The notes under the pieces are model-generated. The model was given only the letters and a program-made list of their open reading frames with translations, searched no databases and was not told where the DNA came from. Below, one piece after another: positions 25,776-33,187 of a stretch of DNA of 64,000 nucleotides (position 1 is its first letter; every line of letters begins with the position of its first letter). Source of the DNA: Clostridia bacterium (lineage in GTDB: Bacteria; Bacillota; Clostridia; Oscillospirales; CAG-272). The position numbers and the translations under genes are program-made. Location of the stretch: the NCBI GenBank assembly GCA_017461365.1, contig JAFTYG010000008.1, forward strand, positions 1-64,000. The letters are read 5' to 3'.

Positions 25776-26869
25776 TGACAAGAGAAGAATACTGCGTCAA
25801 AATAGACGAGGCGCTTGATGCATATTTCGGAAAGACAGAGCGCGTCGCAACGCCCTACGGCAACGGACATATAAACGATACATTTCTCGTTGTTGCGGAC
25901 GGGCGGTATATATTGCAGAGGATGAACCATGAGATATTCACCGAGCCCGAAAAAATGATGGAAAACATCCTCGGCGTGACCGAGCATATAAGAAAGAAGA
26001 ACGCTGAGCTCGACAAGGATACGGAGAGATGTACGCTGACGGTGCTTCCCACGAAAGAGGGTGCAAACTTTTTCCGTGACAGCATAGGCTCTTATTGGAG
26101 ACTTTACGAATTCGTTGAGGGAACGGTGACAAAGGAGACGGTCGAGAACGCCGAGGATTTCTATACCTGCGCCGTCGCGTTCGGAAAATTTCAGAGACAG
26201 CTTGCGGATTATGATGCCGAAAAGCTCTATCCGACAATAAAGGATTTTCATAATACTCCCGACCGTTATGCAAAGCTGATGGCGGCGATAGAACGCAACG
26301 CCGCGGGACGCGCGGAGTCTGTTCTCCCCGAGATAGAATTCGCAAAGGCGCGTAAGGGCTTTTGCTCTGTACTCGAGAGGGAAAGAGAGGCGGGCAGACT
26401 TCCTCTGCGAGTCACGCACAACGATACAAAGCTCAATAATATCCTTTTTGATGAAACAACGGGCGAGCCTATCTGTGTTATAGACCTCGATACGGTAATG
26501 TCGGGCTATTCGGTCACAGACTTCGGAGATTCGATACGCTTCGGCGCAAATACGGCGGCAGAGGACGAGACCGATCTTTCAAAGGTCAGCCTTGATATGA
26601 ATCTGTTCGAGCTCTACGCAAAGGGATTTATAGAGGGCTGCGGAGGCAGACTTACCGATGCCGAGCTCGAGCTTTTGCCCGAGGGAGCTATTATGATGAC
26701 GCTCGAATGCGGAATGAGGTTTCTTACCGACTACCTCGACGGCGACGTTTACTTCAGAATTCACAGAGAGGGACATAACCTTGACCGTTGCCGAAATCAG
26801 TTCGCGCTCGTTGCCGATATGGAAAAAAAGCTCCCGCTTATGCGAGAGATAATAAAAAAGCTTAAATAA
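25775..26869 (+). CDS. Phosphotransferase of the APH superfamily, N-acetylhexosamine kinase-like
   Basis: 364 residues, kinase of the aminoglycoside phosphotransferase fold. The catalytic loop THNDTKLNNILFD and the metal-binding CVIDLDTVMSGYSVTDFGD (about 225-255) are close to the pattern I know from N-acetylhexosamine 1-kinase (NahK) of bifidobacteria. An N-terminal PYGNGHINDTFLV precedes the lobe that binds ATP. It is translationally coupled to the oxidoreductase gene. Phosphorylation of an amino sugar such as N-acetylglucosamine or N-acetylgalactosamine is a reasonable inference, and would fit mucin or glycan foraging. Antibiotic resistance is unlikely in this context. Confidence 0.88.
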   Translation: MTREEYCVKIDEALDAYFGKTERVATPYGNGHINDTFLVVADGRYILQRMNHEIFTEPEKMMENILGVTEHIRKKNAELDKDTERCTLTVLPTKEGANFFRDSIGSYWRLYEFVEGTVTKETVENAEDFYTCAVAFGKFQRQLADYDAEKLYPTIKDFHNTPDRYAKLMAAIERNAAGRAESVLPEIEFAKARKGFCSVLEREREAGRLPLRVTHNDTKLNNILFDETTGEPICVIDLDTVMSGYSVTDFGDSIRFGANTAAEDETDLSKVSLDMNLFELYAKGFIEGCGGRLTDAELELLPEGAIMMTLECGMRFLTDYLDGDVYFRIHREGHNLDRCRNQFALVADMEKKLPLMREIIKKLK

Positions 26870-26875
26870 GCTTAT

Positions 26876-26913
26876 GGGCTTTCCCGCAAAACTGCGGGAA
26901 AGCCCGATTTTTT
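26876..26913. terminator. Bidirectional terminator
   Basis: GGGCTTTCCCGC pairs with GCGGGAAAGCCC, followed by a T-run, between the convergent kinase and GNAT genes. Confidence 0.9.
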
Positions 26914-26917
26914 GTAT

Positions 26918-27382
26918 TTACAGTATTACTTCCATTCCGACCTTTTGCGGAACAAGTCCGCAGGACTCGTAAAACCGCATAGCGCTCTCGTTACAGCTCC
27001 ATACGTTGAGCGTCAGATTGTGGCATCCGCTGTCCTTCGCAAGCTGTACCGCCGCCGCGTAGAGATCCTTGCCGATGTGACGTCCGCGCATATTTTCGTC
27101 CACGCAGAGGTCGTCGATGTAGAGCGTCTTTATATCGGTGAGTACGTTGTCGTCTATATGTTGCTGAAATATGCAAAACGCGTAGCCTTGAACGCGGTCG
27201 TTCTCATCCGTCCATACGAGAATAGGTCTTTCGTCGTCCGAAATAAGCTCTGTCAGCTGCTCCTCGTTATATTTTCTACCGATCTTGAAAATATCGGGCC
27301 TGCCCTTGTGGTGAATAAGGTCTACCTGAGAAAGAAGATCGCTTATTCTTTCAATATCCTTTTTTTCAGCGCGTCTTATCAT
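26918..27382 (-). CDS. GNAT family N-acetyltransferase
   Basis: 154 residues. The GNAT fold is visible: N-terminal IRRAEKKDIERISDLLSQV, strand 4 ...TLYIDDLCVDENMRG, the acetyl-CoA-binding RGRHIGKDLYAAAVQLAK, and the late ALTLNVWSCNESAMRFYES-like helix (here NLTLNVWSCNESAMRFYE). Single gene. The substrate, protein or small molecule, cannot be deduced. Confidence 0.92.
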   Translation of the reverse strand: MIRRAEKKDIERISDLLSQVDLIHHKGRPDIFKIGRKYNEEQLTELISDDERPILVWTDENDRVQGYAFCIFQQHIDDNVLTDIKTLYIDDLCVDENMRGRHIGKDLYAAAVQLAKDSGCHNLTLNVWSCNESAMRFYESCGLVPQKVGMEVIL

Positions 27383-27582
27383 AATTTATACCTCTTGGCG
27401 AATATATTTCACGGTCTATTGTATCATATCGCATAGGTTTTGTCAATATTAAAAAATTTTTTGATAAATTTTCAATTTAACAAAACGAAAACATTTTGCA
27501 AAAAAAACGAAAAAGATCGAGAGGTATAATAAGGGCACAAAATCAAACAAAACAAATTTTAATTAAAAAGGAGAAAAAAGTT

Positions 27583-27849
27583 ATGTCAAAGATAGTTGAG
27601 GCTAATGAGAAGATCGCAGAAAAGGTAGTTGAGGGCTACAAGAAAATTGAGAACGGAGTTGTCGACGGATACAAGAAGATCGAGAACGGCGTGGTAGAGG
27701 GCTTCGGTAACTTCACAGATAAGTGCGTTGAGGTGCTTTTCACCAAGGAGGGTGAGACGGTCGAGGACGCAAAGAAGAGACTCAGAGGCGAGGATACCTC
27801 CAAGGAGGAGGCAGCCCCCGAAAAGGAAGACGAGAAGAAAGGTGAGTAA
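27583..27849 (+). CDS. Small amphipathic charged protein with internal YKKIENGVV repeats
   Basis: 88 residues, no signal peptide. Residues about 10-40 contain three near-repeats (VVEGYKKIENG, VVDGYKKIENG, VVEGFGNFTDK) with 11-residue periodicity suggestive of a helical, possibly membrane-surface or oligomerising segment. The tail is highly charged (EDTSKEEAAPEKEDEKK). Small proteins of this look recur in gut Clostridia, but I know no function. I chose ATG 27583 after AAAAAGGAG. It is 3 nt upstream of the lipoprotein gene, so the two are co-transcribed. A TATAAT at 27525-27530 may be the -10. Confidence 0.85.
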   Translation: MSKIVEANEKIAEKVVEGYKKIENGVVDGYKKIENGVVEGFGNFTDKCVEVLFTKEGETVEDAKKRLRGEDTSKEEAAPEKEDEKKGE

Positions 27850-27852
27850 AAA

Positions 27853-28479
27853 ATGAAAAGACTTGCAAAAATTATCGCAGTTATACTTTCACTGCTCACA
27901 CTTACGGCTGTATTCGCATCCTGCGCAGGCGGTAAGACCGAGGAGATAATCAATACGGTCAAGTTTCCCGAGAGCTACAGCATTTCTTATGAGGTAAAGG
28001 ATGCAGACGGCATTATCCGTACGTTAAGCAAAACGGTAGACGCAGAGGGTAACGTTCACTTCGTGTCGGGAGAATATGAGATAAAGTTCATATGCGACGG
28101 CGAAAACTACACAGAATATACCAAGGATGAAAACGGTGAGTTCATAAGCGTTTCGGGCACGAAGGTAAATAAGGAGTATGTAGAGGCGGCAACGGCTGAA
28201 TTCCATACCTATGCCGAGGAGTCTCTCAAGCAGCATCTCCCCACTGCCGAGGAGATCGAGGGTGAGAACCGCCTCGGACGCGAGTGCCGCGTGTTTGAGG
28301 TAGTTGTAGGCATCAAGAGCTTCAATACCACCTACTTGTATTACGTTGACAGCGAAACGGGCATTTGCCTCGGCTTCGAGTCGAGCATGGTGCTTGCGGG
28401 CATCGACGTGCAGACAGACGACACGGTGTTTACCTGCGTTGAATTTATCACCGAAGGAATTGAAATAATAGAAGTATAA
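27853..28479 (+). CDS. Putative lipoprotein
   Basis: 208 residues. The signal peptide MKRLAKIIAVILSLLTLTAV ends in the lipobox FASC, so the mature protein should be anchored outside the membrane. The rest is beta-rich (alternating short strands from IRTLSKTVDAEGNVHFVSGE onward), reminiscent of small lipoproteins that bind lipids or associate with transporters, but no family is recognised. It sits 3 nt after the small charged protein and ahead of two ABC transporter pairs; a helper role for those is possible but unproven. Confidence 0.85.
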   Translation: MKRLAKIIAVILSLLTLTAVFASCAGGKTEEIINTVKFPESYSISYEVKDADGIIRTLSKTVDAEGNVHFVSGEYEIKFICDGENYTEYTKDENGEFISVSGTKVNKEYVEAATAEFHTYAEESLKQHLPTAEEIEGENRLGRECRVFEVVVGIKSFNTTYLYYVDSETGICLGFESSMVLAGIDVQTDDTVFTCVEFITEGIEIIEV

Positions 28480-28487
28480 AGCCGCGG

Positions 28488-28518
28488 AGGGCGAGGCAGG
28501 TGTCTCGCTTTTTCCGCG
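28488..28518 (+). terminator. Weak stem-loop between the lipoprotein and ABC genes
   Basis: GCGAG pairs with CTCGC followed by TTTTTCC, with a possible outer CGCGG/CCGCG pair. It may be a partial terminator or simply lower expression of the downstream ABC genes. Confidence 0.4.
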
Positions 28519-28544
28519 TGACATAAAGAAAAAAGGAGAAAAAA

Positions 28545-29447
28545 ATGAACGCTATTGAGATAAGGGATCTATCAAAGAGCTTTCGCGGAATGTACGCGGT
28601 CGACCATCTGAATATGACCGTTCCGCAGGGAGCTATCTATGGCTTTATCGGGGAGAACGGCTCGGGTAAGTCGACTACCGAAAAGCTCATCTGCGGACAC
28701 CTCGTTGCCGATGGGGGCGAGATAAAGCTGTTCGGACGCGAGCACACCGATGCGGGTGTCCGTGTGAGAGTCGGCGCGCTTATTGAGAACGCGGGATGCT
28801 TTCCGAGTTCGAGCGTCTACCAAAATCTTATGATGCAGGCGATAAATCTCGGACTTTCTGACAGAGACGGCGAGATACGGCGCGTGCTTGAGATCGTCCG
28901 CATGGAGGACAGCGCAAATATTAAATTCAAGAGCTGCTCTCTCGGTATGAAGCAGAGAATAGGCATCGCTATGGCGCTTCTCGGAGATCCCGCACTACTT
29001 ATCCTCGACGAGCCGATAAACGGACTCGACACAGACGGTATGCGTATCATGCGCGAGATACTTGTGGATATAACCAAGAAATACGGCTGTACCGTTCTTA
29101 TATCCTCTCATATTCTGGGTGAGCTTGAAAAGATAGCTACCCACTACGGTATTATCCGTCAGGGAAGAATGATCGCAGAGCTTTCCGCCGAGGAGCTTGA
29201 CGGACGTGCGCGTGTGTTCGTGTCGCTGAAGTGCGCCGATATGACGGGCGCAAGACGCGCGCTTGCCTCGAAATACGCAAGCGTCAAGGAAGAGGAAGGC
29301 TATATCCGCGTTTACGACGAGGATAACACCGAGGCTATCGTGGAATATCTTATCAAAAAGGGACATCCCGTCAGCGAGATATTCAAAAATAAGATAGGTC
29401 TTGAAGAATACTACGTTGAGCTGATGTCGAAAAAGGAGGAAAAGTAA
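28545..29447 (+). CDS. ABC transporter ATP-binding protein, BcrA-like (pair 1)
   Basis: 300 residues. Walker A GENGSGKSTT near 37, signature SCSLGMKQRIGIAMALLGD near 124 and Walker B LLILDEPINGLDTDGMR place it in the BcrA/lantibiotic-immunity type with a C-terminal extension of about 90 residues. It pairs with the permease that starts 1 nt after its stop. It is clearly paralogous to the ATPase at 30292: both begin MNAIEI and share TVPQGAIYGFIGENGSGKST. Typical roles are peptide-antibiotic resistance or envelope homeostasis; the substrate is unknown. Confidence 0.94.
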   Translation: MNAIEIRDLSKSFRGMYAVDHLNMTVPQGAIYGFIGENGSGKSTTEKLICGHLVADGGEIKLFGREHTDAGVRVRVGALIENAGCFPSSSVYQNLMMQAINLGLSDRDGEIRRVLEIVRMEDSANIKFKSCSLGMKQRIGIAMALLGDPALLILDEPINGLDTDGMRIMREILVDITKKYGCTVLISSHILGELEKIATHYGIIRQGRMIAELSAEELDGRARVFVSLKCADMTGARRALASKYASVKEEEGYIRVYDEDNTEAIVEYLIKKGHPVSEIFKNKIGLEEYYVELMSKKEEK

Positions 29448-29448
29448 T

Positions 29449-30279
29449 ATGACAAAGGAATTGCAATTTACGTCCCCGAGCTTTTTTCAGAGAATAAAGG
29501 GAATGCTCGGAGTTGACTTTTACCGCCTTTTCCACACCCCTATGTTCTATATTTTCCTCGGCATCGCCGCTATCATCCCCGCGATGATACTCGGAATGAC
29601 GACAATGGAAACGGCAGAGGGCACAAAGCCGCTCTATGAAAATACGTGGCAGATAATCGCCGCATATAAGCCTATATACGCAGTGTCGGATATTGCCGAA
29701 TACGCCAATATGAATATGGTGTTCATCTTCGGCGGTATCATGGTGTCGGTGTTTATCGGACACGACTATAAGAGCGGATACGTAAAGCAGCTCTTTACCA
29801 CACACGCAAAAAAGCAGGACTATATGATCTCCAAGTCGCTTGTAGGCGCATTCTCAATGGCTTGTATGTGCATCACCTATATCATCGGTGGAGTTGTCGC
29901 GGGACTTCTCACAAAGGCTGATTTTTCCGTGAACGTAGCTTCTCTCATCTTCGGAATACTCGGTAAGATGGTAATGAGCCTCGGATGGGCAAGCCTTTAT
30001 ACCTTCCTCAATATCATTTTCAGAAGATATTTCGGTATCTCGATCGCATCATCGTTTTTCTTCGGAACGGGTATCCTCATCGTAGGCGCGGCGGCAATGA
30101 TAAAGAATACCGCTATCCCCGCTGTGATATTCAATATTTTCCTTTACGGCTCGTCGGTGTACGCGTGTCTCGAAAGCACGCCCCTGACGCTCGTTATCTG
30201 CGCTCTTTGCTCTGTGGCGTGGGCTTTCGTATATAATTGGCTCGGCACGCGCATACTCTCAAAGAGTGACGTATATTGA
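29449..30279 (+). CDS. ABC-2 type transporter permease (pair 1)
   Basis: 276 residues, six predicted membrane helices. The first helix (MFYIFLGIAAIIPAMILG) is followed by an external loop, then a characteristic FIGHDYKSGYVKQLFTTHAK segment typical of ABC-2 permeases of the BcrB/NatB kind. It follows its ATPase directly. The same layout and several matching stretches recur in the permease at 31194, consistent with duplication of the whole pair. Confidence 0.9.
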   Translation: MTKELQFTSPSFFQRIKGMLGVDFYRLFHTPMFYIFLGIAAIIPAMILGMTTMETAEGTKPLYENTWQIIAAYKPIYAVSDIAEYANMNMVFIFGGIMVSVFIGHDYKSGYVKQLFTTHAKKQDYMISKSLVGAFSMACMCITYIIGGVVAGLLTKADFSVNVASLIFGILGKMVMSLGWASLYTFLNIIFRRYFGISIASSFFFGTGILIVGAAAMIKNTAIPAVIFNIFLYGSSVYACLESTPLTLVICALCSVAWAFVYNWLGTRILSKSDVY

Positions 30280-30291
30280 TGGAGGTCGAAA

Positions 30292-31194
30292 ATGAACGCA
30301 ATAGAGATAAAGGGACTTACAAAAAATTTCGGTCCCAAGCAAGCCCTTTCGGGACTTAATATGACCGTACCGCAGGGAGCGATATACGGCTTTATCGGTG
30401 AGAACGGCTCGGGTAAGTCGACCACCGAGAAGATAATCTGCGGACTTATCCATGAGGGCGGTGGAAGCGTAAAGCTTTTCGGAAAGCCTCATACTGATGC
30501 CGATATAAGAGCAAAGGTCGGCGTGCTTATCGAGGCGCCCGGGTGCTTCCCGAACCTCAGCGTCTGGAACAATATGATGCTTCAGGCGGCAAATCTCGGA
30601 ATAAAGGATGCCGAGAGGGAGGTCGTAAAGATGCTCAAGGCTGTCCGTATGGAGGGCGCGGCTTCTAATAAATATAAGAACTGCTCTCTCGGTATGAAGC
30701 AGAGAATAGGTATCGCCATGGCGCTCCTCGGAGAGCCCGAGCTTCTTGTCCTCGACGAGCCGATAAACGGACTCGATGCCGACGGTATGAGAATTATGCG
30801 AGAGGTGCTTTGCAATCTTGCAAATAATCACGGAGTTACCATTGTCATATCCTCCCACATCCTCGGAGAGCTTGAAAAGATAGCAACTCATTACGGCATC
30901 GTGCGCGGTGGCAAAATGCTTTGCGAGATGACGGCAGAGGAGCTCGAAGCCTCCTGCCGTACCTACACGGCACTCAAAGCGCAGGAGATAAACCGCGCAA
31001 AGATGCTTCTCGGCTGTAAGTATTCACGCGTCGAGGAGGACGAGGCGGGATATATCCGCGTGTACGATATGACATCTCCCGAGGAGATCGTTACCTACCT
31101 GTATGAAAACGGAATACTTGTAAATGAGATAAGAAAAGCCAAGATAGGTCTTGAGGAATATTATATCGATCTTATGAAGGAGGGCAACAGATAA
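30292..31194 (+). CDS. ABC transporter ATP-binding protein, BcrA-like (pair 2)
   Basis: 300 residues, the same length as the paralogue at 28545 and similar along its whole length. Walker A GENGSGKSTT, signature NCSLGMKQRIGIAMALLGE, Walker B LLVLDEPINGLDADGMRIMR. Its last codons overlap the start of the following permease by 1 nt. Having two pairs in one operon suggests either a heteromeric transporter with four different subunits or two related exporters with separate substrates. Confidence 0.94.
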   Translation: MNAIEIKGLTKNFGPKQALSGLNMTVPQGAIYGFIGENGSGKSTTEKIICGLIHEGGGSVKLFGKPHTDADIRAKVGVLIEAPGCFPNLSVWNNMMLQAANLGIKDAEREVVKMLKAVRMEGAASNKYKNCSLGMKQRIGIAMALLGEPELLVLDEPINGLDADGMRIMREVLCNLANNHGVTIVISSHILGELEKIATHYGIVRGGKMLCEMTAEELEASCRTYTALKAQEINRAKMLLGCKYSRVEEDEAGYIRVYDMTSPEEIVTYLYENGILVNEIRKAKIGLEEYYIDLMKEGNR

Positions 31195-32027
31195 TGGAAA
31201 AAAAGTTTGAACGCAATACGTTCGGAAAGCGTCTTAGCACTATGCTGAAGGTCGACTTCCGCAGAATGCTTCGCTCCCGACTCTTCTATATCATAGTTGC
31301 CGCCTGCCTTGTAGCTCCTATGCTTATACTTATAATGACGACCTTGATGGACGGAACGGTATCGGTAGATCCGCAGACGGGTAAGGAGACCGTGACCGAG
31401 GGATTTGATAACGTCTGGCAGATAATCGGAACTGTAAGCGGCTCCGAGACCGAAAGCGCAGAGGGCGCGGCGGGCAGTATGAGTCTTACGTCAATGGTCA
31501 ATATAAATATGCTTTATTTTGCTATGGCAGTGCTCGTATGTATTTTCATCGCTGACGATTTCAGAAGCGGATACGCAAAAAATCTTTTTACCGTAAGAGC
31601 TAAAAAGAGCGACTACGTCATCTCAAAAACGCTCGTCTGCATCTTCGGAGGCGCGTGCATGATACTCGCATTCTTCGCAGGCTCGATGATAGGCGGAGCG
31701 ATCTGTAACGGTATGTTCGGACTTCCTTTCACTATGGAGGGCTTTGGCGTGGGAGAGCTCATTCTTTGTATGATCTCCAAGCTCGCGCTCGTCGCCGTGT
31801 TCGTTCCGATATACCTTGCCGTAAGCGTGATCGCAAAGCAGAAAACGTGGATGTCGCTTATCGGATCGTTCGCTGTCGGTATGCTTCTGTTTATGATGAT
31901 ACCCGCGCTCACACCCCTTAATCAGACCGTTATTACCGCCGTGCTCTGCTTCGGTGGTGGCGCGCTGTCCGCTATAGGACTCGGCGCCATCAGCGGACTT
32001 ATACTCAAAAAGACAAGCCTCGTATGA
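31194..32027 (+). CDS. ABC-2 type transporter permease (pair 2)
   Basis: 277 residues, six predicted helices. FIADDFRSGYAKNLFTVRAK corresponds to FIGHDYKSGYVKQLFTTHAK in the first permease, showing common origin. The external loop after helix 1 is longer, with a GSETESAEGAAG stretch. It overlaps the ATPase gene by 1 nt upstream and plsY by 4 nt downstream, so plsY is translated as part of the same operon. Confidence 0.9.
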   Translation: MEKKFERNTFGKRLSTMLKVDFRRMLRSRLFYIIVAACLVAPMLILIMTTLMDGTVSVDPQTGKETVTEGFDNVWQIIGTVSGSETESAEGAAGSMSLTSMVNINMLYFAMAVLVCIFIADDFRSGYAKNLFTVRAKKSDYVISKTLVCIFGGACMILAFFAGSMIGGAICNGMFGLPFTMEGFGVGELILCMISKLALVAVFVPIYLAVSVIAKQKTWMSLIGSFAVGMLLFMMIPALTPLNQTVITAVLCFGGGALSAIGLGAISGLILKKTSLV

Positions 32028-32647
32028 TAGAAACAGTTATTTGCCTTTTGTCGGGATACCTTGTCGGATCGCTCAATCCCTCGGCGCTCATATCAAAGAT
32101 CAAAAATAAGAATATGAGAGCCGAGGGGACGGGAAATCTCGGAGCAACGAATACGCTGCTTGTATTCGGAAAGAAATACGCCTTTCTTGTGCTTCTGTTT
32201 GATATGGCGAAATCCTTCCTCGCGTTAAAGGCTGTCGAATGGATATTTCCAACGCTTAAATGGCTCGCGCTTGCCACAGGACTTTGCGCGGTGATAGGGC
32301 ACTGCTTTCCGTTCTATCTCGGATTTAAGGGCGGAAAGGGACTCGCCGCGTTCGCGGGGCTCGTGCTTGCATATAAGCCGACGCTCTTCCTCTTTTTGCT
32401 CGTAACGGGAGTCGCACTGATGTTTGTAGTGAATTACAGCTTTATTCTGCCGTTTTACGCGTCAGCATTCTTTGCTGTGTTCGTAGCCGTGTACGAACGC
32501 GACGTGTGGATGTTTCTCATCGCCGCCGCGGCATCTGCCATCATAATGGTAATGCACTTCGGCAATATCAAAAAAGCAATAAGGGGCGAGGATAATAAGG
32601 TACGCGACTTTGTAAAAAATAAGCTTTTCAAGAGTAAGAAAAAATGA
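32024..32647 (+). CDS. plsY: Glycerol-3-phosphate acyltransferase PlsY
   Basis: 207 residues, integral membrane enzyme that acylates glycerol 3-phosphate from acyl phosphate in the first step of phospholipid synthesis. Family motifs: SLNPSALISK early, MRAEGTGNLGATNTLLVFGK around residue 30-45, and FYLGFKGGKGLAAFAG near 100. Slightly long C-terminus with a basic tail. The 4-nt overlap with the upstream permease is an unusual genomic partner for this housekeeping gene. Confidence 0.95.
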   Translation: MIETVICLLSGYLVGSLNPSALISKIKNKNMRAEGTGNLGATNTLLVFGKKYAFLVLLFDMAKSFLALKAVEWIFPTLKWLALATGLCAVIGHCFPFYLGFKGGKGLAAFAGLVLAYKPTLFLFLLVTGVALMFVVNYSFILPFYASAFFAVFVAVYERDVWMFLIAAAASAIIMVMHFGNIKKAIRGEDNKVRDFVKNKLFKSKKK

Positions 32648-32651
32648 ATTC

Positions 32652-32683
32652 GGGCGGTCTTGCTCAAAACGTAAGACCGCCTA
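32652..32683 (+). terminator. Stem-loop after plsY
   Basis: GGGCGGTCTT pairs with AAGACCGCC; there is no clear T-run, so it may be a 3'-end-stabilising hairpin rather than a strong terminator. Confidence 0.5.
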
Positions 32684-32707
32684 TCGCATTTAAATCGAAA
32701 AAAAGTA

Positions 32708-32736
32708 TTGACATTTACCTCATTTTATGATATAAT
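32708..32736 (+). promoter_or_regulatory. Promoter of tRNA-Gln
   Basis: TTGACA at 32708-32713, 17-bp spacer, TATAAT at 32731-32736, perfect consensus 17 nt before the tRNA. Confidence 0.88.
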
Positions 32737-32752
32737 TTTTTGGTAAAAATAT

Positions 32753-32827
32753 TGGGATGTCGCCAAGCGGTAAGGCACCAGACTTTGACTCTGGCACTCG
32801 TCGGTTCAAATCCGGCCATCCCAGCCA
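32753..32827 (+). tRNA. tRNA-Gln (anticodon TTG)
   Basis: Acceptor TGGGATG pairs with CATCCCA; G discriminator and encoded CCA follow. The anticodon stem CCAGA/TCTGG encloses CTTTGAC, anticodon TTG. T-loop GGTTCAAATCC is canonical. Confidence 0.96.
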
Positions 32828-32828
32828 A

Positions 32829-32870
32829 CAAAAAGAGAACTTTTGTTTACCAAAAGTTCTCTTTTTGTTT
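32829..32870 (+). terminator. Terminator of tRNA-Gln
   Basis: AAAAAGAGAACTTTTG pairs with CAAAAGTTCTCTTTTT. Confidence 0.92.
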
Positions 32871-33003
32871 ATCCAAGCCGCAGGCTTGGTATATCATCAC
32901 GCGCCAGCGTGTATTTCCCTGCGGCTTGATGATATGCTCGACTGCGTCGTAATGATATACCGCAACAAGTTACGGATGATATACAAGGCTTCGCCTTGAT
33001 TTT
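32870..33003. repeat. Array of unrelated hairpins joined by ATGATATA linkers, copy 2
   Basis: Hairpins AAGCCGCAGGCTT, ACGCGCCAGCGTG, CCGCAACAAGTTACGG and AAGGCTTCGCCTT (among others) are separated by TATATCATC or its complement GATGATATA/ATGATATA. Linkers match those at 17404-17580 while the arms do not. A longer inner pairing (AAGCCGCAGG near 32875 with CCTGCGGCTT near 32919) suggests a compound fold. Confidence 0.8.
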
Positions 33004-33110
33004 TTTATTATTTACGCCTCTTGGATATAAGTAGGTTATGGTTTATGCGCAAATTTGCATAAAAACAAGAAGTCTATTATGTGTAATGCTACAGAATTGC
33101 ATAAAACATA

Positions 33111-33138
33111 TTGATTTTTTGTCCATTTATGCTATAAT
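33111..33138 (+). promoter_or_regulatory. Promoter of the SipW-type secreted protein gene
   Basis: TTGATT at 33111-33116, 16-bp spacer, TATAAT at 33133-33138, 50 nt before a GGAGG ribosome binding site. Confidence 0.65.
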
Positions 33139-33187
33139 TATACATGGGTGTTAGTCTGAAAAATCTAATAAAGAAGGAGGATAAAAA

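Noticed and set aside
25775..26869. Aminoglycoside resistance gene
   Set aside because: The fold is shared, but the sequence pattern fits sugar kinases of the NahK kind and the context is carbohydrate metabolism.
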